Shown here: one piece after another, positions 1-9,912 of the stretch
How the letters are laid out: each line of letters begins with the position of its first letter
How positions within the stretch are numbered: the stretch's first letter is position 1
DNA from: Salinirussus salinus
Lineage (GTDB): Archaea; Halobacteriota; Halobacteria; Halobacteriales; Haloarculaceae
Direction of reading: 5' to 3'
Assembly: GCF_009831455.1 (NCBI RefSeq)
Contig: NZ_WOWO01000001.1
Span: forward strand, 310,001 to 374,000
DNA length: 64,000 bases
Notes under the pieces: model-generated
Seen by the model: the letters and a program-made list of their open reading frames with translations, nothing else
Database searches by the model: none
Told to the model about the DNA's origin: nothing
Position numbers and translations under genes: made by a program

Positions 1-80
1 GGATGTGGTTCTGGATGGGTTGCTCGACTCTGAGTGAGTGCAGTCTGTGGTGTTTATTTTGTCAGTACCGGGTTCAGATC

Positions 81-351
81 ATCAAGAAAGCCCCGAGGCG
101 TTGCGGTCGCGCGCCTCGCTGTGCGCGCTCCCGTCGGTCGCGTGCTTGCGTCGGCGTGCTTCCCGCAACGCCTCGCCCCTTTCAGTCCCACCCAGCACCA
201 CACGCCTCCCCAGCCGATTCGCTCCCTCGCGTCGCTCGCTCGCTCATCCCTCGCACGCCGGCTGTCGCGGCAGAGCCGCCGCGACAGCGCGCGCCCGCTC
301 GTCTGTCCAGGTCAGGCGGGATCGAGGGGGGTGACGGGCGGCTTCTTTGAT
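81..351. repeat. Palindrome-rich haloarchaeal repeat, copy 1
   Basis: The first 453 bases hold no credible gene. They contain a structured repeat. Its left edge reads atcaagaaagccccga and its right edge is an imperfect inverse of this (cgggcggcttctttgat, 335-351). Inside, cgaggcgttgcgg (94-106) is perfectly inverted at 163-175, followed by ccctttcagtccc. The same edge motif and the same ctttcagtccc core recur at 52498-52828. It resembles a non-autonomous mobile or REP-like element; no coding function is seen. Confidence 0.45.
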
Positions 352-453
352 GGTTTCGGAAGTCGAAGCCCCAGAGTCGCAGAGTCAAACACCACGAGCG
401 TGACCGGAAGGTCGTAGTGCAAGCTTCAAGACGGGGACCACCCGAGGGTGGGC

Positions 454-2061
454 ATGGACACCACGAAGGTCGAGTGGCGGGAGTGGGGGGCTGACGCCTT
501 CGAGGCCGCGGCCCGGCGGAGCCAGCCGGTCCTGCTCGCACTGATGGCGCCGTGGTCCGCCGAGTGTCGCGAGATGGACGCGACCACCTACAGCGAGCCA
601 CGGATCGCCGCCAACATCAACGACGGCTTCGTCCCCGTCCGGGTCGACGCCGACCGCCGCCCCCGGGTCCGGGAGCGGTACAACATGGGCGGGTTCCCCT
701 CGACGGTCTTCCTGACCCCCGAGGGCGACGTCCTCACGGGCGCGACCGCACTTGGTGTGGAGGGGTTCCGCGGGATCCTCGACAGCGTGCGGCGCACCTG
801 GGACGGCAAGGGCGAAGGCGCGGGCTCGGTCCCCCGGGCACTCCGGGACGCCGAGCCACCGGGCGGTCGGGTCGACGCCCGCGCGGAGGAGGCGATGGTC
901 GAGCAGCTGCTCGCGGCCTACGACGACGAGTTCGGTGGCTGGGGCACCGACGTCAAGTTCCCGCTGCCCCGGACCGTCGAGTTCGCGCTCGTCCGGGCCC
1001 GCGACCAGGCCACCCGCACGCTGGAGGCCGTCCGGACCCACCTCCTGGATACGTACGACGGCGGCTTCTACCGCTTTGCGGGCAACCGCAACTGGACCAA
1101 CGCCCGCCGCGAGAAGCTCGCCGACGAGAACGCCGCCGTCCTCCGCGCCTTTGCCCACGCCTACCGCTACACCGGCGAGGAGTCCTACCGCGAGGCCGCC
1201 GAGCGGACCGTCGACTATCTGACGACGACGCTGTGGACCGGCGACGCCGTCGCCGCCAGCCAGGGCGGGGACCCCGAGTACTTTACACTCGAGCCCGCCG
1301 ACCGCGAGGAGGCCGAGGCGCCGCCGGTCGACGACACGGTCTTCGCGGACCGCAACGGGCTCGCTGTCGACGGGCTACTCACCTACGCTCGCTACACCGA
1401 CGACGACCGCGCGACCAGCTACGCCCGCCGCGCCCGCGAGCACGTCTGCGAGACCCTGGTCGACGGCGGCGAGGTCCGCCACTACGACGGCCCGGACAGC
1501 GAGGCCGGCCTGCTGGTCGACCAGGCCCGCCTGCTCCGTGGGCTGACGACCTCCTGGCAGGTGCTCGGCGAGCCCGGCCCCGCCCGGGCGGTCGCGGACT
1601 GGACCGTCGAGCACCTCCAGGCCGACCACGGCGCCTTCCTCGACGGGCGGCCGGGCGGGCCGGGCCTGCTCGACCGCCCGCTCGTGCCGCTGGATACCAA
1701 CGTCGACTGCGCGGACGCGCTGCTCGACCTGGCCTTACTGACCGGCGAGGACCGCTACCGGGAGGCCGCCCGCGCCGCGGTCGACGCCTTCGCGAACGCC
1801 GCCGAGCGGATGGGCGTGGAGGTGGCCGGCTACGCGACCGTCGCGGCCCGCCTGCTCGAGCCGGTCGCCATCGAGGTGGGTGCGCCCGCCGGCGACGACC
1901 TCCACCGCGCCGCGCTCCGGCTCGCCGACCACGAGACCGTCGTCGTTCCCGCTGTCGACTGCGAGGGCGCCCGGCTCGTCGAAGACGGGACGGTGACGGG
2001 GACCGCCGACACGCCGCCGGCCCTCGAGGGGCTTCTGACCGGAACCGACGGGGCCGAGTGA
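454..2061 (+). CDS. DUF255/YyaL-type thioredoxin-fold protein
   Basis: A 535-residue cytoplasmic protein of the DUF255 (YyaL, spermatogenesis-associated protein 20) family. The N-terminal part (about residues 5-110) is a thioredoxin-like domain ending in the cis-Pro element GGFPSTVFLTPEG. The rest is an alpha/alpha-barrel-like region resembling N-acylglucosamine epimerase folds. Bacterial members carry a Cys-x-x-Cys/His-type active site; here the matching stretch is APWSAECREM with a single cysteine, so dithiol redox activity is doubtful. Length is below the roughly 700 residues of bacterial homologues but usual for haloarchaeal ones as I recall them. A GTG lies two codons upstream; the ATG is preferred. 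Cellular role is not established for the family. Confidence 0.8.
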   Translation: MDTTKVEWREWGADAFEAAARRSQPVLLALMAPWSAECREMDATTYSEPRIAANINDGFVPVRVDADRRPRVRERYNMGGFPSTVFLTPEGDVLTGATALGVEGFRGILDSVRRTWDGKGEGAGSVPRALRDAEPPGGRVDARAEEAMVEQLLAAYDDEFGGWGTDVKFPLPRTVEFALVRARDQATRTLEAVRTHLLDTYDGGFYRFAGNRNWTNARREKLADENAAVLRAFAHAYRYTGEESYREAAERTVDYLTTTLWTGDAVAASQGGDPEYFTLEPADREEAEAPPVDDTVFADRNGLAVDGLLTYARYTDDDRATSYARRAREHVCETLVDGGEVRHYDGPDSEAGLLVDQARLLRGLTTSWQVLGEPGPARAVADWTVEHLQADHGAFLDGRPGGPGLLDRPLVPLDTNVDCADALLDLALLTGEDRYREAARAAVDAFANAAERMGVEVAGYATVAARLLEPVAIEVGAPAGDDLHRAALRLADHETVVVPAVDCEGARLVEDGTVTGTADTPPALEGLLTGTDGAE

Positions 2062-2122
2062 CCCGTTCGGCGGCGGCTCGTAAACTCCCGGTGCGTTTTT
2101 AATCCCTCCCCCCTCAGGGAGC

Positions 2123-2929
2123 ATGATGGCGACACTGAGGGATCTCGGGCTCTCCGAGTACGAATCCCGTGCTTACAGGGCGCTACTGGAGACTGGACCG
2201 ACAACCGCAAAAGAGTTGTCACGCGCGAGCGACGTGCCCATGGGGCGGATCTACGACGTGCTCGGGGGGCTGGAGTCGGACAGCCTCGTCCGGACCCAGA
2301 CCGCGAGCCGGCCCAAGAAGTACGCCGCCGTCGAGCCCGACACCGCGCTCGACCGGCTGCTGGCCGACAGGAAGCGCGAGCTCGACGAGCAGAAAGACCA
2401 GTACGAGGAGATAGTCGACGCGCTCTCGGAGGACCTAGAGACGGCCGAGCCGGTCGACGAGCCCTTCTGGACGGCCGCGCTTGGCCCGGAGGAGGCGACG
2501 GACCTGCTCGTCGAGCGGCTGGCGACCGCCGAGGAGCGGATCGTCCTCGTCGCCGATACCCCCGCCGCTGGCTTCGATATCGACGACCTCGGCCGACGGA
2601 TCGTCGCCGAGATCGAGCGGGCGCTGGACCGCGGTGTCGCCGTCTCGCTTCTGATCCGGCCCGAACTCTTCGGGGTGCTCCCCGAGGACGTCGGGGACCT
2701 GTTCCGCGACCAGCTCCAGGACCACGACGCGTTCAGCGCCCGGACCAGCGGGGACGTCACCGGCACGTTCGAGCTCATCGACCACGCCGAGGTCTGCATC
2801 GAGGTGTCACACCCGCTCGACCCCGGCCAGCCTTTCGCGCTCATCAACCTGAAGGACACCGACGTCGCGAGCGGCATCGAGGAGGCGTTTCGCGACCGGT
2901 GGGCCGAGGCCGAATCCCTGGAGCTGTAG
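2123..2929 (+). CDS. TrmB-family transcriptional regulator
   Basis: A 268-residue regulator. Residues 1-75 form a winged helix of the TrmB type (LGLSEYESRAYRALLETGP, then a recognition helix around VPMGRIYDVLGGLE). A coiled linker rich in Glu/Lys follows, and the C-terminal part (about 110-268) resembles the phospholipase-D-like effector domain seen in many haloarchaeal TrmB proteins. Such proteins usually sense sugars or other metabolites and control transport or central metabolism. A TATA-like gtttttaat lies 21-30 nt upstream, consistent with a leaderless mRNA. The start is ATG 2123, with ATG 2126 as an alternative. No obvious target operon is adjacent, so the ligand is unknown. Confidence 0.85.
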   Translation: MMATLRDLGLSEYESRAYRALLETGPTTAKELSRASDVPMGRIYDVLGGLESDSLVRTQTASRPKKYAAVEPDTALDRLLADRKRELDEQKDQYEEIVDALSEDLETAEPVDEPFWTAALGPEEATDLLVERLATAEERIVLVADTPAAGFDIDDLGRRIVAEIERALDRGVAVSLLIRPELFGVLPEDVGDLFRDQLQDHDAFSARTSGDVTGTFELIDHAEVCIEVSHPLDPGQPFALINLKDTDVASGIEEAFRDRWAEAESLEL

Positions 2930-2956
2930 CCGACCGCCGCCTCGGACGTTCGGCGG

Positions 2957-3103
2957 CTACCGGTGCTGGGTCACGTCGGTGCTCCCGCAGTTCGCACACT
3001 GCGTGACCGACCCGAGGGACGGGTGTGTCGCCGTCGTCCAGTCCTCGGCTCCCGCTGACGCGACGTGTCCGCAGTTCGTACAGTGGAGTTGCCCGTCAGC
3101 CAT
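2957..3103 (-). CDS. Small zinc-ribbon protein
   Basis: A 48-residue protein starting MADGQLHCTNCGHVASAG. It has two Cys-x-x-Cys knuckles: CTNC near residue 8 and CANC near residue 37. Together they would bind one zinc ion in a rubredoxin-like ribbon. It is convergent with the TrmB gene, whose stop lies 28 bases away. Tiny double-knuckle proteins are abundant in haloarchaea and largely uncharacterised. The intact frame, the regular CxxC spacing and the ATG start argue that it is real; its function is unknown. Confidence 0.7.
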   Translation of the reverse strand: MADGQLHCTNCGHVASAGAEDWTTATHPSLGSVTQCANCGSTDVTQHR

Positions 3104-3461
3104 ACCTGAACCTTCGTCGTCGTTCCGCATAATACTGATGTCCGTGGACTGAGGGGTCGGCAGATGGGTCCACGACGGCCGGGAGACGACTCACCGTGGG
3201 CGTCTGTGTCGGCCACGAACGCGGAAGGGAAAGGGGGGTAATATCGCGCTCCCGGACGATCCGTGGCCCCCGGGCCGGGCCAGTGGCGTCTGCTCACCCG
3301 ACCGATATGAAACTTTCGACCCTCCGTTTCATCTCCAGATATCTGGGTGTTCGTTCGAGCTCCGCAGCTGCCCACACGGCAGGGACCTCACCCACGCGAC
3401 GTGACACAAACTCTCCAAGCGGGCGCCTGTCAGGAATGAGAACTCGGGCGGCAGAAGGGTG
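3104..3461. other. Intergenic, no gene seen
   Basis: About 360 bases between the small zinc-ribbon gene and the stop of mptA. Open frames here are short and overlap each other without the acidic composition expected of haloarchaeal proteins. The only signals are A/T-rich spots near 3130 (cgcataatactg) and 3240 (gggtaatatcg), which could be promoter elements for the zinc-ribbon gene or unannotated transcripts. No repeat or RNA fold was recognised. Confidence 0.4.
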
Positions 3462-4394
3462 CTACGCGCCGTCGCCGTTGACCTCGCCGGTCAGGTCGCC
3501 GAACTCGGCGACGCGCTCGGCGTGGGCGTTGTGTTGATGGATGGACTCGTCGTTGGACTGCTTCATCGTCACCACGGCATCTGCGGGGAGGTCGAAGCGG
3601 TCGACGACCCCTTCGGCCATCGCCCGGACGCAGTCCTCGACGAACTTCGCGTCCCGGTGGGACTCGTAGGTCATGTGGTCCTCGTCGGGTCGCTTGGCGA
3701 GGTTGTAGATCCGGGCGCTCATCGACTCCCGGGCCACCTCGATGATGCCGTGCAGGTCGACGTCCGGCGAGCCGTCGCTCTCGACGGTGAGGGTGGCGTG
3801 GCCGCGCTGTGAGTGGCCGGGCTGGGGGACCTCCTTGAGGAACTGGTCGATGACGCGGTCCTCGACGCCCAGGTCCCGCAGTGTCTCGCGGGCACGGGTG
3901 GTCGACATCCCCTGCGAGCAGGGACAGACGGTCATGCCGGTGACCCGGGCACCCACTTCCTCGCGGGTGCCATCGCCGTCGGCGGTCGCCGAGGCGATGA
4001 TGTCCGCGGTCGACTGGGTCTTGCGGTCCGAGGCCGGCGTGCGCTCGTGGGTGACGTACTCGGCTTCCATCCGGACCTCCGCCCGGGTGGTGTACTCGTG
4101 TTTTTCGAGCAGCCGCTCGGCGGCGTCGCCACAGACGTCCTCGACGCGGTAGGCGCGCTCGCTGACCGCGGCCTCCAGGGTCTCGTCGATGACCTCCATG
4201 TTCCGGCTCATGTCCGCGCCCTTCCGCCAGGAGGGGAGGTCGACGAACACTTCGAACTCGGCCATCAACACGATCGGGTCGCTGTCGGGGCGCTCGATCC
4301 GCACGAGCTTCTCCACGCCGGTGACGCCGACACGGTTGAGCCCGACCGTGACGTCCGGACGCGACGCCTGCACGTCCGGGAGTTGCTGACTCAT
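3462..4394 (-). CDS. mptA: GTP cyclohydrolase MptA (FolE2 family)
   Basis: A 310-residue type IB GTP cyclohydrolase that opens GTP to a dihydroneopterin (cyclic phosphate in archaea), the first step of tetrahydrofolate/methanopterin-type pterin synthesis. The motif [11 protein letters not shown] (Cys157, Cys159) supplies the catalytic metal ligand region, and the C-terminal [15 protein letters not shown] is typical of the family. Length matches archaeal MptA. The start is the ATG in gtgatgagtcag; a GTG directly before it is possible, and aggagg lies just upstream. It is convergent with nothing and is followed on the same strand by no close partner, so it is probably monocistronic. Confidence 0.93.
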   Translation of the reverse strand: MSQQLPDVQASRPDVTVGLNRVGVTGVEKLVRIERPDSDPIVLMAEFEVFVDLPSWRKGADMSRNMEVIDETLEAAVSERAYRVEDVCGDAAERLLEKHEYTTRAEVRMEAEYVTHERTPASDRKTQSTADIIASATADGDGTREEVGARVTGMTVCPCSQGMSTTRARETLRDLGVEDRVIDQFLKEVPQPGHSQRGHATLTVESDGSPDVDLHGIIEVARESMSARIYNLAKRPDEDHMTYESHRDAKFVEDCVRAMAEGVVDRFDLPADAVVTMKQSNDESIHQHNAHAERVAEFGDLTGEVNGDGA

Positions 4395-4497
4395 CACCTC
4401 CTAGTTGGCTGGCAGGTGGTTAGTGCTTTCGAAAAAACGGACCCGGCCGACTACGGCTCCGTCCCCGCCCGTACCCGACACGCGTGGGGCGACCGCC

Positions 4498-5091
4498 TCA
4501 CTCCTCGACGGTGCCGGCCGCCGGGTCGTCGAGGTCCCGGAACAGGGCGGTGAAGTCGTCGTCGTCGAACTCCGAGACGGTCTTGTCGAGGTCGCGTTTG
4601 ACCTCGTCGATCCGGGTTTCCAGGGTCTCGAAGGTCTCGTTGTCTTCGAGTTCGGTCCGGGGTTTGTTCGCCAGCAGCGTGGCGTGTTTGGCCGTCAGCG
4701 AGTAGTACTCCCGGAGCTTCGACTCGTAGGTCGAGCAGGTGAGTAGCCGCTCGATCGTCTCCAGCAGGTCCTCCCGGGAGACCGGCTTGATGATGTAGTC
4801 GTCGAAGGGCATCTCGATGATGTCGAAGTCGGGGTCGACGGCCGTCACCATCGCCACCCGGACGTCCAGCCCGCGCTCGCGGATCGCATCGAGCACCTCG
4901 TCGCCGGAGGTGCCGGGCATCCGCCGGTCGAGCAACACGACGTCGACCGAGGCGTCGAGCCGCTCCAGCGCCTCCTGCCCGCCGTAGGCCGTCGTGACGA
5001 CGTACTCACCGTCGAGCTGTGCCGCGTACGCGTCGGCAACGTCCCGCTCGTCGTCGACGACGAGAACTGTCGCCGGCTCCGTGCCGCTCAT
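4498..5091 (-). CDS. HalX-domain response regulator
   Basis: A 197-residue regulator. Residues 8-115 are a CheY-like receiver with acidic pocket DD (13-14), phospho-acceptor Asp55 in VVLLDRRMPG and Lys102 in DYIIKPVS. Residues 120-190 form the helical HalX domain known only from haloarchaea. There is no DNA-binding domain, so the output is likely through protein contacts. It is divergent from the TrpD-like gene at 5181 with about 90 bases between. No kinase is adjacent. It is clearly related to the regulator at 17689, with the same receiver residues and spacing. Confidence 0.9.
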   Translation of the reverse strand: MSGTEPATVLVVDDERDVADAYAAQLDGEYVVTTAYGGQEALERLDASVDVVLLDRRMPGTSGDEVLDAIRERGLDVRVAMVTAVDPDFDIIEMPFDDYIIKPVSREDLLETIERLLTCSTYESKLREYYSLTAKHATLLANKPRTELEDNETFETLETRIDEVKRDLDKTVSEFDDDDFTALFRDLDDPAAGTVEE

Positions 5092-5180
5092 TCCTGTCCC
5101 AATTGGACCGAACGGTGCAAAAGCGTTCGGGTAGTTCCCGAACGGGAGCCTTTAGCCGGCTGGCGTCCGTACCCGGCGCC

Positions 5181-6290
5181 ATGACACAGCGCGAGACCCG
5201 GGAGTGGCCCCTCCGCCGGCTCATGACCGAGGTCGTCGGCTCCGGACACAAGTCCGCCGAGGACATGAGCCGCCCGCAGGCACGGGAAGCGATGGCCCGG
5301 ATCTTCGAGGGCGACCCCGCCGAGACTACCCTCGGGGCGTTCTGGCTCGCCAACCGCTGGAAGCGGAACACCCCCGAGGAGCTGGCCGCCTTCACCGACG
5401 TGATGCGCGAGGAGAGCGTCGAGACCGCCGTCCCCGACTGCGACCCCGTCGACTGCGGCGCCAACTACGACGGCAAGCACACCTCCGCGCTGCTGGGGGT
5501 CGCCGCCGGGCTCGTCGCCGCCGCGGCCGGGACGCCGGTGGTCGCTCATTCCGGGGACCGCGTCCCGACCCAGGAGGCCACCGCCTACAAGCACGTGCTC
5601 GACGAACTCGGCGTCCGCACCGACCTCCCGCCGGCCGAGAGCGCCGCCATGGTCGACGACGTGGGCTTTGGCTTCTACTACCAGCCCAACTTCAACCCCC
5701 TCGTCGACGGCCTCTACGACCGGCGGGCGGAGATGGGCGTTCGGACCTTCATCAACACCGTCGAGACCCTCGCGAACCCGGCCGACGCCGACGTCCACCT
5801 CGGGAGTTTCTACCATCTGGCCTTCGCGAAGCGGATCGTCGACACGTTCGGCGAGATGGACTCCCAGGACGTCGGCCGGGTCATCATGTTTCAGGGGCTG
5901 GAAGGCTACGACGATATCCGCCCCGGGACGACGGTCGTCGCCGAGTACGACCGGGACCGCACCGGCGAAGACGGCGGCGAGGGCGGGGCCGAAGACGGTG
6001 ATGACGGCGCCTTCACCGACTACGAGATCGAGACCGCAACCTACGGAATGGACTTCGAGCGCGAGGACCTGGCCGTCGACGACGTGGCCGCCGATTCGGC
6101 GCGGCTCACCGAGGAGGTGCTGACTGGCGAGCGCGACGACGACTTCGCGGACGCCGTCGTGCTGAACGCCGCCCTCCGGGTCTACGCCCGCGGCGACGTC
6201 GGGAACATCGAGGACGGCCTCGGGCTGGCCCGCAGCGCCATCGCCGAGGGCGGCGCCCAGGACCGGCTGGCTCGCCTCCGGGAGTTCTGA
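5181..6290 (+). CDS. Anthranilate phosphoribosyltransferase-like (TrpD paralogue)
   Basis: A 369-residue protein of the nucleoside phosphorylase/phosphoribosyltransferase family 3 (TrpD-like). The N-terminal helical domain is followed by the alpha/beta domain with YDGKHTSALLGVAAG and VAHSGDRVPTQEATAYKHVL, which match the substrate/PRPP-binding segments of TrpD in degenerate form. No trp genes are nearby, and known TrpD paralogues (YbiB-like) do not make tryptophan, so the reaction is unknown. An acidic Glu/Asp/Gly insertion lies near residues 255-285. The start ATG 5181 is chosen because the longer frame overlaps the divergent HalX regulator. It overlaps the next gene by one base, so the two are probably co-translated. 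Confidence 0.8.
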   Translation: MTQRETREWPLRRLMTEVVGSGHKSAEDMSRPQAREAMARIFEGDPAETTLGAFWLANRWKRNTPEELAAFTDVMREESVETAVPDCDPVDCGANYDGKHTSALLGVAAGLVAAAAGTPVVAHSGDRVPTQEATAYKHVLDELGVRTDLPPAESAAMVDDVGFGFYYQPNFNPLVDGLYDRRAEMGVRTFINTVETLANPADADVHLGSFYHLAFAKRIVDTFGEMDSQDVGRVIMFQGLEGYDDIRPGTTVVAEYDRDRTGEDGGEGGAEDGDDGAFTDYEIETATYGMDFEREDLAVDDVAADSARLTEEVLTGERDDDFADAVVLNAALRVYARGDVGNIEDGLGLARSAIAEGGAQDRLARLREF

Positions 6291-7252
6291 TGTCTGCGAA
6301 CCCTGGTGAACGGTCACCGTCGACCGCTCCGGGCGCCGACGGCGACCCCGAAACGTGGCGCCACGAGACCGCCCACGTCAACGGCGTCAGCCTCCACTAC
6401 GTCCGCGTCGACCCCGACCCGGCGACCGTCGACGGCGCGACGGAGCCGCCGCTGGTGGTCTGCCTGCACGGCTTCCCGGAGTTCTGGTACGCCTGGCGCC
6501 ACCAGCTCTCCCCGCTTGCCGACGCGGGCTTTCGGGTCGTCGCGCCGGACATGCGCGGCTACAACCGCTCCTCGAAGCCGGCGGGCGTGGCCAGCTACCG
6601 CCCCGGCGAACTCGTGAGGGACGTGCGCGGGCTGGTCGAGGGGCTGGGTTACGCCCGGACCCACCTCGTCGGCCACGACTGGGGCGGGCTGGTCGCCTGG
6701 GAGGTCGCGATCCGCGAGCCCGACCTGCTCGACCGGCTGGTCGCGTTGAACGCCCCGCATCCCGAACGTTACCGCCAGGCGCTCCGCCAGTCACCCCGGC
6801 AGGTACTCCGGTCGTGGTACGCGGTGGCCGCGCAGGTACCCTGGCTGCCCGAGCGGCTGCTCCGGGCGAACGACCTCGCGGCCGTCGGGCGGATGCTCTC
6901 GGATACCGTCCAGCCCGGCGCGTTCAGCGAGGCCGAAATCAGGCGGTACAAGCGCGCGATGGCGACGGAGGGGGCGATGACCGCGGCGCTCAACTACTAC
7001 CGGGCGCAGTTCCGCGAGGGGGTCGGACGGGAGCTGCGCGCGCTGGTCGGCCGCGACCGGGACACGACGGTGCGGGTGCCGACGATGGTCGTCTGGGGCG
7101 AGCAGGACCGGGCGCTCGGGACCGAACTGCTCGACGGGCTCGAGGATTTCGTCCCCGACCTGCGCGTCGAGCGCCTGCCGGAGGCCTCCCACTGGGTCCA
7201 GGCCGACGCGCCCGACCGGGTGACCGACCTGCTACTCGATTTTCTGGACTGA
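6290..7252 (+). CDS. Alpha/beta hydrolase, epoxide hydrolase-like
   Basis: A 320-residue alpha/beta hydrolase. Oxyanion-hole motif HGFPEFWYAWRHQ is followed by the nucleophile elbow GHDWGG, where Asp replaces Ser as in epoxide hydrolases and haloalkane dehalogenases. The helical cap holds NYYRAQF, whose Tyr could polarise an epoxide. The charge relay is Asp in WGEQDRALG and His in EASHWVQ. The set fits a soluble epoxide hydrolase better than a dehalogenase. Its start overlaps the stop of the TrpD paralogue (TGATG), implying coupled translation. The substrate is unknown. Confidence 0.85.
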   Translation: MSANPGERSPSTAPGADGDPETWRHETAHVNGVSLHYVRVDPDPATVDGATEPPLVVCLHGFPEFWYAWRHQLSPLADAGFRVVAPDMRGYNRSSKPAGVASYRPGELVRDVRGLVEGLGYARTHLVGHDWGGLVAWEVAIREPDLLDRLVALNAPHPERYRQALRQSPRQVLRSWYAVAAQVPWLPERLLRANDLAAVGRMLSDTVQPGAFSEAEIRRYKRAMATEGAMTAALNYYRAQFREGVGRELRALVGRDRDTTVRVPTMVVWGEQDRALGTELLDGLEDFVPDLRVERLPEASHWVQADAPDRVTDLLLDFLD

Positions 7253-7291
7253 CGGCGTACGAAGGCCGGGCGGCCGACGCCGCAGCCGCGG

Positions 7292-8299
<1,008 letters not shown>

Positions 8300-8462
8300 A
8301 CCCCCCGTACTGTGCCGAGGGACAAAACGGCGACGACCGCGGCGGCCAGTCCGTTGCGAACGCTTGCACGGGTGAAAACAGCGACAAACGGCCGCAAACG
8401 GCCGGAATACGACGGCATCATCTCCCCTCTTTAGGGCAGTCTAACACGCAGGACAGGATGCA

Positions 8463-9065
8463 ATGGCAGCAAAGACACTCGCAGTCGGACTGGCGGTCGT
8501 GCTGATGATGGTCGGCGGAGCGGCGGCCGTCACCGCCGGCCCGGCGGCACAGACTCAGGGGCCCGACACGGGCGAAAGCACGCCCGTTCCGGGTGATGCC
8601 GACATCGACGCGGTCTACGACAACGGCACGGTGACGGTGACCGTCACGCAGGGCGGCGAGCCCGTCGGAGACGCGGAAGTCGAGGTCGACGATGACGAGT
8701 ACACGACCGACGCCAACGGAACTGTTGTCGTTGAGTACGACGGCGACGACGAACTCGACGTCGAAGTCGAAACCGGCGGCTTCGAGGGTGAAGTCGAGTA
8801 CGAGTTCGAGGACGGTTCGCTTCTCATTCAGGAGGAAGAGTACGAGTACGAATACGACGACGATGACCGGGACGAGCGTGACGACGACCGGAACGAGCAG
8901 GACGACAGCGACGACCGTGATGACTCGGACGACCGGGACGATGCCGGTGACGGCGTGAACGACCGTGACGACGATGACCGGGACGACGGTGATGACGACA
9001 GCGAGGACGACGATGGCGAGGACGACGATGATAGTGATGACGACGGTGACGACGGGGACGACTGA
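8463..9065 (+). CDS. Secreted protein with polyaspartate tail
   Basis: A 200-residue exported protein. Residues 1-25 are a Sec-type signal (hydrophobic VGLAVVLMMVGGAAAV). Residues 45-115 look like a small beta-sandwich with the pattern GEPVGDAEVEVDDDEY followed by TTDANGTV, as in carboxypeptidase-regulatory or PEGA-like domains. The last 80 residues are almost only Asp, with Glu, Arg, Gly and Ser in irregular DDRDD/DDDGDD units. Such a tail could bind divalent cations or stay hydrated at high salt; this is inference. No membrane anchor or sortase-like motif is seen. The repeated GAC/GAT codons make the tail prone to length variation. Confidence 0.75.
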   Translation: MAAKTLAVGLAVVLMMVGGAAAVTAGPAAQTQGPDTGESTPVPGDADIDAVYDNGTVTVTVTQGGEPVGDAEVEVDDDEYTTDANGTVVVEYDGDDELDVEVETGGFEGEVEYEFEDGSLLIQEEEYEYEYDDDDRDERDDDRNEQDDSDDRDDSDDRDDAGDGVNDRDDDDRDDGDDDSEDDDGEDDDDSDDDGDDGDD

Positions 9066-9144
9066 CGCAGGGAGGGTCGGTCCCCACCCACGTACCCACG
9101 GCGGACGAAACCGCTAATTGAGCCCCACTCGTTTTCCGGGGTAG

Positions 9145-9885
9145 ATGGACGCTGCACTCCTGACCGTCGGCGACGAACTGCTCGCGGGGGACACCGAGAA
9201 CACGAACGCGACGTGGCTCGCCCGCCAGCTCGCGGAGCGTGGCGTCACCGTCCAGCGGATCCTCGTGGTGCCGGACGACCGCGCGACCATCACCCGCCAC
9301 GTCCGCGAGTACAGCGAGGGCTTCGACGCCGTCCTCGTCACCGGCGGCATCGGCGGCACGCCCGACGACGTGACCATGGAGGCCGTCGCCGACGCCTTCG
9401 ACCGGGGGCTGGTCGTCGACGACCTCGCGCTGGAGGACATCGAAGACACCCTGGAGCAGGTCGAGGCCTCGATCCCCGAACTGGACATCGACATCGAGGC
9501 CGAGGCGAGTATCCCCGACGGCGCCCGCCCGCTGATAAACGGCGAGGGGCTCGCGCCCGGCGCGGTCCTCGAGAACGTCTACGTCATGCCGGGGATCCCC
9601 CGGGAGCTGAAGGCGATGTTCGAGGACGTCGCCGGGGAGTTCGACGGGGACGCGGTCTCGCGGTTTCTCTACACCGTCGAGCCCGAGGCGAACATCGTCG
9701 GCGCCCTGGAGGACGTGGAGTCGGAGTTCGACGTGATGGTCGGCTGTTACCCCGACCGCGACGCCGGCCACAACCGCCTGAAGCTCACCGCGACCAGCCG
9801 GACCGCGATCGACGCGGCCGCGGAGTGGCTGCTGGAGACGCTGGACGCCAGCGAGACGCCCGTCGAGCGCGACTGGGAGGCCTGA
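9145..9885 (+). CDS. CinA-family molybdopterin-binding domain protein
   Basis: A 246-residue protein with the MoCF/CinA N-terminal domain: LTVGDELLAGDTENTNATWL at the start and VLVTGGIGGTPDDVTMEA, the diphosphate-binding loop. The C-terminal deamidase domain of full CinA is absent. Family members hydrolyse nucleotide pyrophosphates such as ADP-ribose or bind molybdopterin; which applies here cannot be told. The start is placed about 22 nt after an A/T-poor promoter region. It is convergent with the kinase gene at 9913. Confidence 0.85.
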   Translation: MDAALLTVGDELLAGDTENTNATWLARQLAERGVTVQRILVVPDDRATITRHVREYSEGFDAVLVTGGIGGTPDDVTMEAVADAFDRGLVVDDLALEDIEDTLEQVEASIPELDIDIEAEASIPDGARPLINGEGLAPGAVLENVYVMPGIPRELKAMFEDVAGEFDGDAVSRFLYTVEPEANIVGALEDVESEFDVMVGCYPDRDAGHNRLKLTATSRTAIDAAAEWLLETLDASETPVERDWEA

Positions 9886-9912
9886 CGCCGGCCACGCCCG
9901 GGGGAGGTCGGG

